NCBI GenBank assembly: GCA_963974105.1
Contig: CAXBBG010000004.1
Location: forward strand, 72,189 to 136,188
From: UBA2136 sp963974105
GTDB lineage: Bacteria; Pseudomonadota; Alphaproteobacteria; UBA2136
Length of the DNA: 64,000 nucleotides
Reading direction: 5' to 3'
Shown one piece after another: positions 18,267-26,319 of this stretch (position 1 is its first letter; each line of letters begins with the position of its first letter). The notes beneath the pieces were generated by a model, which searched no databases, had not been told where the DNA came from, and was given only the letters and a program-made list of their open reading frames with translations. The position numbers and the translations under genes were made by a program.

Positions 18267-18839
18267 CTATAAATTCCCTTTAAAATATTCTGATTTATTA
18301 AATGTTGGTCTCCCCAAGTCTTTTGAAGAAACAATAAGGTCTTGGTCTTTTAAATGCCAGTTCACGTTAAGCTTTGTATCATTATAAATAACACCGCCCT
18401 CAAACTCTGGTGCAAAATAATTATCAACCTTATATTGAAAAGTTGCTGTTTCGCTTAAAGTAACAAATGCATGTGCACAACCACGTGGAATAAAAACCTG
18501 ATGCTTATTTTCAGCCGTTAAAACATGTGACACATGCTGACCAAAAGTCGGAGATTCACGACGCATATCAAGAACCACATCTAAAACTTCCCCCTGCGTT
18601 ACACGCACAAGCTTAGCTTGTGTATAAGGTGCTTTTTGAAAAGCAAACCCACGTAAAACACCACGAGATGAAAATGATTCATTGTCTTGCACAAAATTTA
18701 ACGGATAACCAACTTTATCCTCTAACGACTTTTTATTGAAACTTTCAAAAAAATAGCCTCTTTCATCGCCAAAAACATTGGGGGAAATGAGATATACACC
18801 TTCAATGATTGTTTTAGAAATTTGCATTTTATTCTTCAA
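18267..18839 (-). CDS. rfbC: dTDP-4-dehydrorhamnose 3,5-epimerase
   Basis: RfbC/RmlC epimerises C3 and C5 of the dTDP-4-keto-6-deoxy sugar. The 190-residue cupin has DERGYFFESFNKKSLE near 26, FVQDNESFSSRGVLRGFAFQ near 49-68, and GCAHAFVTLSETATFQYKVD near 118-137, all diagnostic; the canonical GLHFQ near the catalytic His appears here as GFAFQ. It is the first gene of the leftward glycan operon. The residue after RGVLRG that is normally part of a GLHYQ or GLHFQ motif lacks the His, so activity or specificity may differ (sugar C3-only or inactive variants are possible). Confidence 0.88.
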   Translation of the reverse strand: MKNKMQISKTIIEGVYLISPNVFGDERGYFFESFNKKSLEDKVGYPLNFVQDNESFSSRGVLRGFAFQKAPYTQAKLVRVTQGEVLDVVLDMRRESPTFGQHVSHVLTAENKHQVFIPRGCAHAFVTLSETATFQYKVDNYFAPEFEGGVIYNDTKLNVNWHLKDQDLIVSSKDLGRPTFNKSEYFKGNL

Positions 18840-18923
18840 TTTTGTTACTTATTTTGTAAAAGTAAGATATATTATTTTAAGTATTTTTAATAGGATAAAT
18901 TAACAATATAATGGATAAAATTA

Positions 18924-19133
18924 ATGTCTAGCTTCTATGATATATTAACAAGCCTTGCCATTTGGCTTTTTGTTTTATTTTTATATATTATTATGGGTGC
19001 TATTTTTGGTAAATGGTTAAGTACCATCAGACGCCACCAAAGAGACGATTTACGCTGGTTGGGACTTGGTATTTTCTTATTTACGTTTGTCTTATTCCCG
19101 CTTACATTTTATTTTTGCGTGATCGTTTTTTAA
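18924..19133 (+). CDS. Small two-helix membrane protein, function unknown
   Basis: A 69-residue protein with two hydrophobic helices (about 8-30 and 45-68) joined by a basic loop, TIRRHQRDDLRW. I do not recognise a family. The start is the second ATG after AGGATAAAT; an earlier ATG at 18911 is out of frame and quickly stopped. Its last bases overlap, tail to tail by four bases, the ferredoxin-like gene on the other strand. It is divergent from rfbC. Confidence 0.6.
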   Translation: MSSFYDILTSLAIWLFVLFLYIIMGAIFGKWLSTIRRHQRDDLRWLGLGIFLFTFVLFPLTFYFCVIVF

Positions 19134-19351
19134 GACCAAATACCTTGTTTGTAAGCAACCATCAATTCTTCAACTTCATCCATACACCCGCAGCAACGAC
19201 CTACAATAGCCTCACCAGCAAAAGACTTATGCACCTCATATAACAAATCGTTATCTACATCACCTTTACCCTTCATACCTTCACGTATAAATTCTTTAAC
19301 TTCTGCTTGCGTTTTTTCAGTACAAAAACACACCAATACATCTTCAGACAT
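19130..19351 (-). CDS. Bacterioferritin-associated-ferredoxin-like [2Fe-2S] protein
   Basis: A 73-residue protein with Cys8-Phe-Cys10 at the N-terminus and Cys53-Cys54-Gly-Cys56 near the middle. The spacing and the flow CFCTEKTQAEVKEFIREG to GRCCGCMDEVEEL fit the BFD-like [2Fe-2S] fold, which in Bfd helps release iron from bacterioferritin and in other proteins acts as an electron-transfer module. No bacterioferritin gene is nearby. The double Cys is unlike the usual CxxC second pair, so exact cluster ligation is uncertain. Confidence 0.75.
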   Translation of the reverse strand: MSEDVLVCFCTEKTQAEVKEFIREGMKGKGDVDNDLLYEVHKSFAGEAIVGRCCGCMDEVEELMVAYKQGIWS

Positions 19352-19611
19352 TAATACAAAACCTTTATTTAAAATAATTTAAAGGAAATGTAGTGTTTCC
19401 TACATAAAGAATCAACTTATTTTCCAAAAACATAGACACATAAAAAATAAGATAAATATTTGCACTCGCCCTCTAAAGGTTGTATACTGCCCGCAACGAT
19501 GACTATTGAAACACTTTTATTTTACGTCGCATATTTGCGATTTCACTATACGTGACAAACACTTAAATATACTCTCTCACCTTATCTTATATCTCTGTTG
19601 GAGGTAATATC

Positions 19612-21375
19612 ATGCAAAATCAAGAACCCGATTTTCGACTTAAGCACCCTATGATCCTGCAAGCAAAGGAAAATTTTGACCATTTCATGAAACTTTTACT
19701 AGAACGATGTGAGGACATTCCAAATGCCCAAGCACCAATCTGTACAGGTAAAGAATGGGACGCAGATCAACTGCTGCAATATGAAGCGCTTTATCAAAAG
19801 CTAGCTGCATGTTTTAACATTACAACATATCCTAATCAGCTTGAAATTGTAACAGCTGATCAGATGATGGATGCCTATGCATCTATTGCTATGCCTGTCA
19901 TGTTTGACCATCCAAGTCGCGGTAAAGCATTTTTACAAACTAAACAAGCTTATGAACGTGGCGAACAAGGCCTTGCCTATGAGTTGGTGATTAACACCAA
20001 TCCGTGTCGTTCATATAATATGCTTGAAAACAGCGCTGCAATGCAGTCATTGGTTATTGCACATGCGGCCATTGGCCACAATAGTTTCTTTAAGAACAAC
20101 AAGATGTTTAAACAATGGACGGATGCTTCTGGCATTATGGACTACTTGCGTTATGCAAGAGACTACATTCAACGTTGTGAAGAAGTTATTGGTATTGAAC
20201 CTGTTGAGCAGTTTATTACAAGCTGTAAAGCCATTGAAAACTATGGTGTTGACCGTGTAAAACGTAACAGTGAAGGTTCACTTTCATCCGACACTGACCG
20301 TTTAAAAGAGATGCAAAAAACTTTTGATGCTCTTTATGACCCACTGATGGCAAAAGCCGTTAATGGTTTAGACAATGAAAAGGCGATGCTTGAACGTATG
20401 CGTAAGCGTATTGGTCAAAGCATTGATTTAAGCGATGGTGGTCATGAGAACATTTTATATTGTCTCGAAAAAATGAGCCCCGCAGCCTTGTCTAGTCAGC
20501 ATGTAAACGGCAGCCCTTGGATGGTTGAGGTTATTCGTATTATGCGTAAAATTGCACAATACTTTTACCCACAAAAACAAACTCAACTTATGAATGAAGG
20601 CTGGGCAACGTTTTGGCATTATGCTTTAAACCATATTGCACATCACAAAGGTTACGTCACAGACGCTCAAATGGCTGAAATTTTAGAAAGCCATACAGGT
20701 GTTGTACGCCAAATGCCTTATAATAGTAAATATTATAGTGGCTTTAACGTATACCGCCTGGGTTGGGAAATGTACCTAGACATTATGTTTATGGCCGACG
20801 GTCCCAAAAGTAACGACGAGCGACGCTATTATGATGAAAATAAGTATGCAGAAACATTTGCACACTCAAAAGTATATCAAAATGGTAAAGCAACTCCACT
20901 GCTAGGATCTGACTGGCTTGACGCACTGCATTACGCCATGGAAAACCATCGTGATGATGAATTTGTAAATCAATATCTTTCACTTGGTGTTTCTAAGAAC
21001 TTTAAAATGTTCTCAATCAATGACTCAGATAACAATGAGCATTTGCTTGTTAATGGTACGCAGGCGAATTTGGATCAAATTCGTGAGTCACTTGGCAAAC
21101 AATATTGTATTAGTAACCGTGAGGCTGACATTAACGTTGTTGAATTTGACGTTTATGGAGACCAAATCTTCCGTATGAAGCACACCGCTGAAGATGGCGT
21201 GCAATTAAATGAACAACATGTGGTCGAGGTTATGAAGCATATTAACGTATTGCTACGTGGTCCACGCGCACTAGGTACCGACAATTTCACAGGCTTTAGG
21301 GCTGAACTTGAAACGGTCGATGTGCGTGATCCTGAAAACCCAAAGGTAATTACTTACGGCAAACGCCGTGGTTAA
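19612..21375 (+). CDS. SpoVR-like family protein
   Basis: A 587-residue protein with the diagnostic SpoVR block NEGWATFWHYALNHIA near residue 325, then SHTGVVRQMPYNSKYYSG near 363 and NVYRLGWEMYLDI near 382. SpoVR/YcgB proteins are widespread outside spore formers; their biochemical role is not settled, but genetically they go with the PrkA kinase YeaG and YeaH. Here neither partner is adjacent. A strong GGAGGT lies seven bases before the ATG, and 260 bases of upstream non-coding sequence probably hold its promoter. A terminator follows. The N-terminal half is more divergent than the C-terminal half. Confidence 0.9.
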   Translation: MQNQEPDFRLKHPMILQAKENFDHFMKLLLERCEDIPNAQAPICTGKEWDADQLLQYEALYQKLAACFNITTYPNQLEIVTADQMMDAYASIAMPVMFDHPSRGKAFLQTKQAYERGEQGLAYELVINTNPCRSYNMLENSAAMQSLVIAHAAIGHNSFFKNNKMFKQWTDASGIMDYLRYARDYIQRCEEVIGIEPVEQFITSCKAIENYGVDRVKRNSEGSLSSDTDRLKEMQKTFDALYDPLMAKAVNGLDNEKAMLERMRKRIGQSIDLSDGGHENILYCLEKMSPAALSSQHVNGSPWMVEVIRIMRKIAQYFYPQKQTQLMNEGWATFWHYALNHIAHHKGYVTDAQMAEILESHTGVVRQMPYNSKYYSGFNVYRLGWEMYLDIMFMADGPKSNDERRYYDENKYAETFAHSKVYQNGKATPLLGSDWLDALHYAMENHRDDEFVNQYLSLGVSKNFKMFSINDSDNNEHLLVNGTQANLDQIRESLGKQYCISNREADINVVEFDVYGDQIFRMKHTAEDGVQLNEQHVVEVMKHINVLLRGPRALGTDNFTGFRAELETVDVRDPENPKVITYGKRRG

Positions 21376-21400
21376 AAACCAATAACATTCCCATCGAACA

Positions 21401-21429
21401 AAAAGAGCTCCTAACGGGGCTCTTTTTTT
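21401..21429. terminator. Intrinsic terminator after the SpoVR-like gene
   Basis: AAAAGAGCTCC, loop TAAC, GGGGCTCTTTT (one T-G wobble) followed by further T residues. Confidence 0.85.
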
Positions 21430-21549
21430 ATGAAAAATATTTTTTTAACAAAAATCTTGAAATTATACACAACCAATACGATATATTAAATAGAAGTTAA
21501 TAACCTATCCTTTTATCTCTTGCGCATACATGTGCTAAGGAAACTATCT

Positions 21550-22101
21550 ATGAAAACTATCAAACTCATTGTTTGCGCTTTGGTGTTAATAATAAACACA
21601 GGTTGCGTAACAAGCACCATCACTATCCCAACTGCATCAAATGAACCAACTGAACTACAACAAATTATTTCAGATCATGACACATTCATGCAGAAAATCA
21701 AGCAAGGCCATTACATTGCATCTGGCTTTCAATATGAAGGTTATACACCAAGTGATAAAGCCATACTTGCTCGAAAAATCTTTGTTAAAACTGTAACACG
21801 CTTAGATCATGCAGAAAAGCATCCGCAAGGTAAACTTAAGGGTTTTCCATTTTACATGCTAAAATTTTTACAGGATAAAACAATAGTTTTGGCTGAGACA
21901 ATAACTCAAAACAATATTGAATTTAAAGAAATTTCATCTAAAGACACATTAACAGAAGATGATAAAGCTTATCTTAAGGTATTATTAGAGGTTATGAAAA
22001 ATAATGGGGGATTACTCCTTATGAATTTAACCGAGACTTCTAAAGGTATTTTAGCCTTTAACCAGTACACGGAAAATGATAAGGACATTTATAAATTTTA
22101 A
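21550..22101 (+). CDS. Predicted lipoprotein, function unknown
   Basis: 183 residues from the ATG at 21550, which has AAGGA about eight bases upstream; an in-frame TTG at 21520 would extend into non-signal sequence and is not used. The signal peptide KTIKLIVCALVLIINTGC ends in a lipobox with Cys19. The mature part is hydrophilic and mostly helical (TELQQIISDHDTFMQKIK, AILARKIFVKTVTRLDH), without cysteines or motifs I recognise. It is flanked by terminators on both sides, so it is a single-gene transcript. Confidence 0.65.
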   Translation: MKTIKLIVCALVLIINTGCVTSTITIPTASNEPTELQQIISDHDTFMQKIKQGHYIASGFQYEGYTPSDKAILARKIFVKTVTRLDHAEKHPQGKLKGFPFYMLKFLQDKTIVLAETITQNNIEFKEISSKDTLTEDDKAYLKVLLEVMKNNGGLLLMNLTETSKGILAFNQYTENDKDIYKF

Positions 22102-22115
22102 ATATTACGATTGCG

Positions 22116-22143
22116 AAAAAAGCCCCTCAAGTAGGGGCTTTTT
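22116..22143. terminator. Intrinsic terminator, bidirectional
   Basis: AAAAAGCCCCT, loop CAAGT, AGGGGCTTTTT. It lies between the converging lipoprotein gene and the small gene at 22182-22517 and can serve both. Confidence 0.88.
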
Positions 22144-22181
22144 CTTATCCACAGGAGGAAGGGTGAGCGCCCTTCCCGCGA

Positions 22182-22517
22182 CTAACCCACTTTTGATGGT
22201 GTGTTGTCGATAACCTCAAAATATTCATAAAAAGCATCTGGGAAAATAATATCATTTGAATAAGTCGTACGAACGTTTTGATTGGCACGCATAATAACAA
22301 CATTATCCGACGTTTGTTCTTTGAGCTGGAAAGAGGATTCTCGTACAACATTTTGGTTTGGCAATTGATTATTCGTAGCCACTACTTGCGGCACAAATGC
22401 ACGTGTGTATGGCTGGCTTGAGCCACGTGCAATACGGTCAATAATTGCAAAAGACGCAGAAAGCTCACGTTTCGTTAGTCTATTAACCATTTTACCCATA
22501 GACGCTCTTGTGCGCAT
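22182..22517 (-). CDS. Hypothetical protein, 111 residues
   Basis: A basic N-terminal half (MRTRASMGKMVNRLTKREL) followed by Asn/Gln/Val-rich sequence. No signal peptide, membrane segment, cysteine or recognised motif. A second possible start is Met7 or Met10. It ends next to a bidirectional terminator, which supports transcription in this direction. Function unknown. Confidence 0.5.
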   Translation of the reverse strand: MRTRASMGKMVNRLTKRELSASFAIIDRIARGSSQPYTRAFVPQVVATNNQLPNQNVVRESSFQLKEQTSDNVVIMRANQNVRTTYSNDIIFPDAFYEYFEVIDNTPSKVG

Positions 22518-22675
22518 TTAAAGTTCCATTTTTATTGTTATTTTTCTCACAATTTTTTATGAGTTAATAATAAAAGAATAGAATTTTCATTGCAAGCCCG
22601 CCAAAAACAAGCATTAAAGGTGCCATGTAAATTTATCACGTTTTTATAGACGCTGACACAAGAGTGCTTTGATAT

Positions 22676-23521
22676 TTAAGAAAAATTATCTTTTAGGGCT
22701 AAAATACGATTATAAATTTCTTTTTTTGCAAGCCCTGTTTTTAAAGAAATTTCATCACGAATTTCTTTAGCACGTGTGCCCAATTTGAGTGCTGCTAAAA
22801 TTTCATCATCAACTAAAGACATATCCACAACAATTTCACCATCGTGTCCACCCATAATAATAGTGAATTCACCAAGAATAGCCTCTTTGCTTAACAAAGT
22901 TTCATAAACATCCGTTACTGTGCCACGTATAAACTCTTCGTGTATTTTTGTAAGTTCACGCCCAATTGTACAAGCCCTTAAAGGGAAAAACTCCTTCAAC
23001 GCCGCCATCATTTCAACAACGCGGTGTGGTGCCTCATAGAATATCTGGGTCTCCGTTGCGGTTTCAATAGATTTTAAAAATCTATCTCTCTCACCTTTTT
23101 TACGGGGAATGAACCCTTGGAATGTAAACCGATCGCTTGGAATACCGCTTACTGAAACAGCCGTGATAGCTGCCGTTACACCCGGTATAACTTTTACTTC
23201 AATACCACCCTGCAAAGCGGCGCGCACCAACATGTAACCTGGGTCACTCACACCTGGCATACCCGCATCGCTAATATAAGCAATATTTTGCCCCTTTTGT
23301 AACAAGGCAACCAAACCATTAGCACTGCTATGTTCGTTATGGCTGCCGTGTGCAAGAGTGTCTTTTCCTTTAATTAAAAAGTGCGCCAATAATTTCTTGG
23401 CTTTTCTTGTATCTTCTGCTGCGATAACGTCCACCATTTTAAGTGTATTGATCGCTCTAAAAGTCATATCATCGTGATTACCAATGGGTACACCTACTAA
23501 AAATAAAGTTCCGAACTCCAT
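22676..23521 (-). CDS. rsmI: 16S rRNA (cytidine1402-2'-O)-methyltransferase
   Basis: RsmI methylates the ribose of C1402 in the decoding centre. The protein (281 residues) shows the tetrapyrrole-methylase fold: LFLVGVPIGNHDDMTFRAI at 6-24, AEDTRKAKKLL near 35, ISDAGMPGVSDPGYMLV near 84-100, and IFYEAPHRVVE near 160. It begins one base after the upstream rRNA-methyltransferase-like gene stops (TAG, one base, ATG), so the two are almost certainly co-translated. Confidence 0.95.
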   Translation of the reverse strand: MEFGTLFLVGVPIGNHDDMTFRAINTLKMVDVIAAEDTRKAKKLLAHFLIKGKDTLAHGSHNEHSSANGLVALLQKGQNIAYISDAGMPGVSDPGYMLVRAALQGGIEVKVIPGVTAAITAVSVSGIPSDRFTFQGFIPRKKGERDRFLKSIETATETQIFYEAPHRVVEMMAALKEFFPLRACTIGRELTKIHEEFIRGTVTDVYETLLSKEAILGEFTIIMGGHDGEIVVDMSLVDDEILAALKLGTRAKEIRDEISLKTGLAKKEIYNRILALKDNFS

Positions 23522-23522
23522 A

Positions 23523-24194
23523 CTATTTAGAACTTTCCTTTTTTATACATGAAAATACCAACGTTGGTCTGCTACTTCGACGCGTTAAACGCCCACCCCA
23601 TGTCGAAGCAACTTCTGTTTTTTGCCCCGCTGGAATAAAATGATGCCCCTGAACTTCGAGGCCAAATTTTTCATAGACAGGGAATAATATATTGGCAAGA
23701 TAATCTTCATCCAAAACAGGTAAACCAAGTGCTTTACGTTGATCTTCATCATTAAACACATGCATGTTAATGTATTGGTTTAACCTTGCACCATCCTTTA
23801 ATATACAAGCCATTTTTTCAATAAAGTCATCAAATGGAATACTTACCGCCTGTAACAACGTTCCCCATGGAAAGTTAACAGAAAGCACATCCGCCATATT
23901 GTTAAAGCTATCATCAAGCTTCAGTACATTTGCACACAAAAATATAGAATTGGGTGCCCCGCCCCTTGCAGGTTTTTTAGCGGCTCTTGCACTACCTTCT
24001 TTTAAGGATTCACGAGCAGCATCTACGCCAATAACAGCCGTCTTTTCTTCTTCCTTGGCAAGTCTCCACGCAAAGAGACCATCACCTGTCCCTAAGTCAA
24101 TATGAACCTTATTATAATCAGCAACAAAGGCATCTAATTCTTCTTTAGATATTTTGTAAGATTTCTTACCAATAACTTTTTCTAACTGCGGCAT
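23523..24194 (-). CDS. KamB/NpmA-like 16S rRNA (adenine1408-N1)-methyltransferase
   Basis: A 223-residue class I SAM methyltransferase. VHIDLGTGDG at residues 30-39 is the SAM loop; GVDAARESL near 56-64 is motif II; AAKKPARGGAPNSIF at 71-85, VNFPWGTLLQAV at 106-117 and EVASTWGGRLTRR at 194-206 correspond, from memory, to the blocks that set NpmA and KamB apart from TrmB-like enzymes, including the two tryptophans that sandwich the flipped adenine in NpmA (Trp107 and Trp197; here Trp110 and Trp199). NpmA/KamB place m1A at 1408 of 16S helix 44, which is a known basis of broad aminoglycoside resistance in producers and on plasmids. Here the gene is chromosomal, at normal base composition, and coupled to rsmI. 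Alternative: a housekeeping relative with another target. Confidence 0.75.
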   Translation of the reverse strand: MPQLEKVIGKKSYKISKEELDAFVADYNKVHIDLGTGDGLFAWRLAKEEEKTAVIGVDAARESLKEGSARAAKKPARGGAPNSIFLCANVLKLDDSFNNMADVLSVNFPWGTLLQAVSIPFDDFIEKMACILKDGARLNQYINMHVFNDEDQRKALGLPVLDEDYLANILFPVYEKFGLEVQGHHFIPAGQKTEVASTWGGRLTRRSSRPTLVFSCIKKESSK

Positions 24195-24263
24195 ATAATT
24201 TATATTTGCTTTTATTTAAATTTTTAATATTTATCAATATATAGTTTATAAGAGGGAACGCCC

Positions 24264-24503
24264 ATGAATGCAACCGAGTTTATCACAATTCTTTAGGGAA
24301 TGGCTGGCGTTATGGCTAAAATTGTTTATTTACCTCAAATATATCATCTTCTCAAAAGTAAGAATTGTGGTGAAATTTCCATAAGAACATGGGTAATTTA
24401 GGAATTTTATGCCTTAAAAAACACAGTCGACACCTATCACACCAGAGAACCCTTTACAAATGACAAAAGGATTCATAGAATAACAACATATTACACACTT
24501 TAA
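24264..24503 (+). pseudogene. PQ-loop (SemiSWEET-like) membrane protein relic with two in-frame TAG codons
   Basis: A GAGGG site precedes an ATG at 24264. The frame reads MNATEFITIL, TAG (24294-24296), GMAGVMAKIVYLPQIYHLLK, SKNCGEISIRTWVI, TAG (24399-24401), EFYALKNTVDTYH and ends at TAA 24501-24503. The YLPQIYHLLKSKNCGEIS segment is the hallmark of PQ-loop repeats (SemiSWEET sugar transporters and relatives), where a Pro-Gln kink is followed by a basic residue and K(S)x(G)-type turn. Intact members are about 85-100 residues. Because TAG ends several intact genes here, readthrough is unlikely and this is read as a decayed gene. Confidence 0.7.
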
Positions 24504-24563
24504 ACTTTTTCATTCGTTCTATATTGAACGCTCTATCTACCTTTCACCTTCGAGGTTCCTATT

Positions 24564-25478
24564 ATGGTGATTAATAAAATTAAACTTATAGCTGCGTCTT
24601 ACTTACAAGACCGCCTTATTTTCCCTACCAAAGATGTTGCGGCTTACGATATGCGCGTAGACGAAACCTTTAACAACCGTGTTAATATTGAGATACCAAT
24701 TCCAAGTACAAAAACAACCAAAACCAAAAACATGAAACCTGAAGCTGTTTTACGCGGTGTTTTATGTAAATCCATCATTCACAATTCCCCCACCATTATA
24801 TTTGCTATGGGACAAACGCAAAATGTTGAACAGGCGCGTAAATTTATCCCTGAAAGCTTGTTTCATTATTTTAACATTATCCTAGTGAACTACCGTGGTT
24901 ACGGTATTAACAATGGTACAAAGGAGCAAAAAGCACGTGGTAGTGAAGGTATACCTTCTGCAGAAGCACTAGAAAAAGATATTTTAACAGTCTATGACTA
25001 TGTTCAGAAAGAATTTGGTTTAAATAATTTTTATGCTGTAGGGTTAAGCCTTGGCACTTCAATTATTACTTACCTTTCAAAACATCGCCCCCTACACGGG
25101 CAATTACTCATTACGCCGTTTGATAATATGCTGAATCAAGCACATGATTTTTTAATCAGTGAATATAAAGCCACCGATTTAACGCATGATGATGTAAATG
25201 AAATATTAAATCACAAGTTTGACTCTATCCGTAACATGCAAAATAACGAGACGCCAACCCACATTATACGTGCAGGCGCAGACTCTTATGTTAAAAAACC
25301 ACGTACAGATAACCTCGTAAAACACATTCAAAACTTACGTAGTGACGTCACAATAGAGCATGCAGAACATAACTTTGACAGTGAAAACCCTTATATAATA
25401 AGTGCGTTACGTACTGCGATCGGTACAGTTTTTAGAAACTTTATGATCGACTGTACTGAACGTCATCGTGCCAAATAA
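24564..25478 (+). CDS. Alpha/beta-hydrolase fold protein
   Basis: 304 residues. The nucleophile elbow GLSLG is at 160-164 (Ser162), preceded by the RGYG oxyanion-type loop at 111-114 (NYRGYGINNGT). THIIRAGADSYVK near 232 probably carries the acid, and HAEHNFDSE near 262 the catalytic His. This layout is that of serine hydrolases of the BEM46/YqiA-like group that lack a signal peptide. Substrate cannot be inferred. It stands alone between the PQ-loop relic and a terminator, with GAGG about nine bases before the ATG. Confidence 0.8.
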   Translation: MVINKIKLIAASYLQDRLIFPTKDVAAYDMRVDETFNNRVNIEIPIPSTKTTKTKNMKPEAVLRGVLCKSIIHNSPTIIFAMGQTQNVEQARKFIPESLFHYFNIILVNYRGYGINNGTKEQKARGSEGIPSAEALEKDILTVYDYVQKEFGLNNFYAVGLSLGTSIITYLSKHRPLHGQLLITPFDNMLNQAHDFLISEYKATDLTHDDVNEILNHKFDSIRNMQNNETPTHIIRAGADSYVKKPRTDNLVKHIQNLRSDVTIEHAEHNFDSENPYIISALRTAIGTVFRNFMIDCTERHRAK

Positions 25479-25510
25479 AAAGAAGCTCTCATTTGAGGGC
25501 TTCTTTTTTT
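25477..25510. terminator. Intrinsic terminator, bidirectional
   Basis: AAAAAGAAGCTCTC, loop ATTT, GAGGGCTTCTTTTT. It overlaps the stop codon of the hydrolase gene and also follows the converging methyltransferase gene. Confidence 0.85.
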
Positions 25511-25563
25511 ATTCCTTATGCACCAACACGATCTATCTGATATTTACAATAAAAAACAAACTG

Positions 25564-26319
25564 TTAAACATTACGTTTAGTTAAATATACTTCTAAATAT
25601 CTTGTTTTAGGTCCAAAAACACCATAACCTTCTATTTGTTTCATTTCATCAATCTTAAATGAGTTGCGCGACGCTAACCGCTTCATTGACTCTTCTGTGA
25701 GCGATTGGAAAAACCTCTGTAATCTAAAGTGTGTTTCGTCACCGTATAATGTTAATAGGTAAAGCTTACCACCTTTTAGCAACACACGTGAAAATTCACT
25801 CATTATTTTTTCAATACCAATATTTTTTCCTGGTAAATAAACTTGGTGATGCAATGCTGTATTACAGTAAATAGCGTCAAAGGTTGCACTTTCAAAAGGC
25901 ATATCACACATATCTGCTTTCATAGCACAGCCAAATGGCAGTAAACCTTCTTTCTCAAGCTCTAGCAAGTGGCGTGCATAAAAATAATCAGAAAGTTCTA
26001 TTGCCTTTAAATTCACTTTATCCTGTGCTGCCAAATGAACAGCCCTTGTACCATGACCTGCACCAACATCCAAAACTTGATAACGATGTTTTGCGGGGTC
26101 ACTTTCATAAACTTTAGATGTAAAATATTCAATTTGATTTTTAGACACATCACTCAATTCATCAAAAACACTTGCGTATTCAGCACCCATTAAACCATAA
26201 CCATCGTCGACATATTCTTTAATCGATGTTTCTAATTCACGTAGTCTATCCATAGAAAATCCTAGCCAACTTTCACCAGCTAGGATCTCTTCTATTTGTT
26301 CAGGTGTATATTTAGGCAT
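25564..26319 (-). CDS. Class I SAM-dependent methyltransferase
   Basis: 251 residues from an ATG at 26319 (MPKYTPEQIEEILAGESW); earlier in-frame starts would lie inside lpdA and give a Leu-rich stretch with no support. VLDVGAGHGTRAVHLA near 91 is the SAM-binding loop, IELSDYFYARHLLELE is motif II, and TFDAIYCNTALHHQ near 160-173 with LLKGGKLYLLTLYG near 198 complete the fold. It overlaps the 3' end of lpdA by eight bases and is thus co-transcribed. Substrate unknown; small-molecule or lipid methylation are options. Confidence 0.8.
   Translation of the reverse strand: MPKYTPEQIEEILAGESWLGFSMDRLRELETSIKEYVDDGYGLMGAEYASVFDELSDVSKNQIEYFTSKVYESDPAKHRYQVLDVGAGHGTRAVHLAAQDKVNLKAIELSDYFYARHLLELEKEGLLPFGCAMKADMCDMPFESATFDAIYCNTALHHQVYLPGKNIGIEKIMSEFSRVLLKGGKLYLLTLYGDETHFRLQRFFQSLTEESMKRLASRNSFKIDEMKQIEGYGVFGPKTRYLEVYLTKRNV

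Noticed and set aside
24294..24401. TAG readthrough or recoding to rescue the PQ-loop frame
   Set aside because: TAG is the normal stop of the FkbM gene, rfbC, the MazG-like gene and the A1408-like methyltransferase gene.
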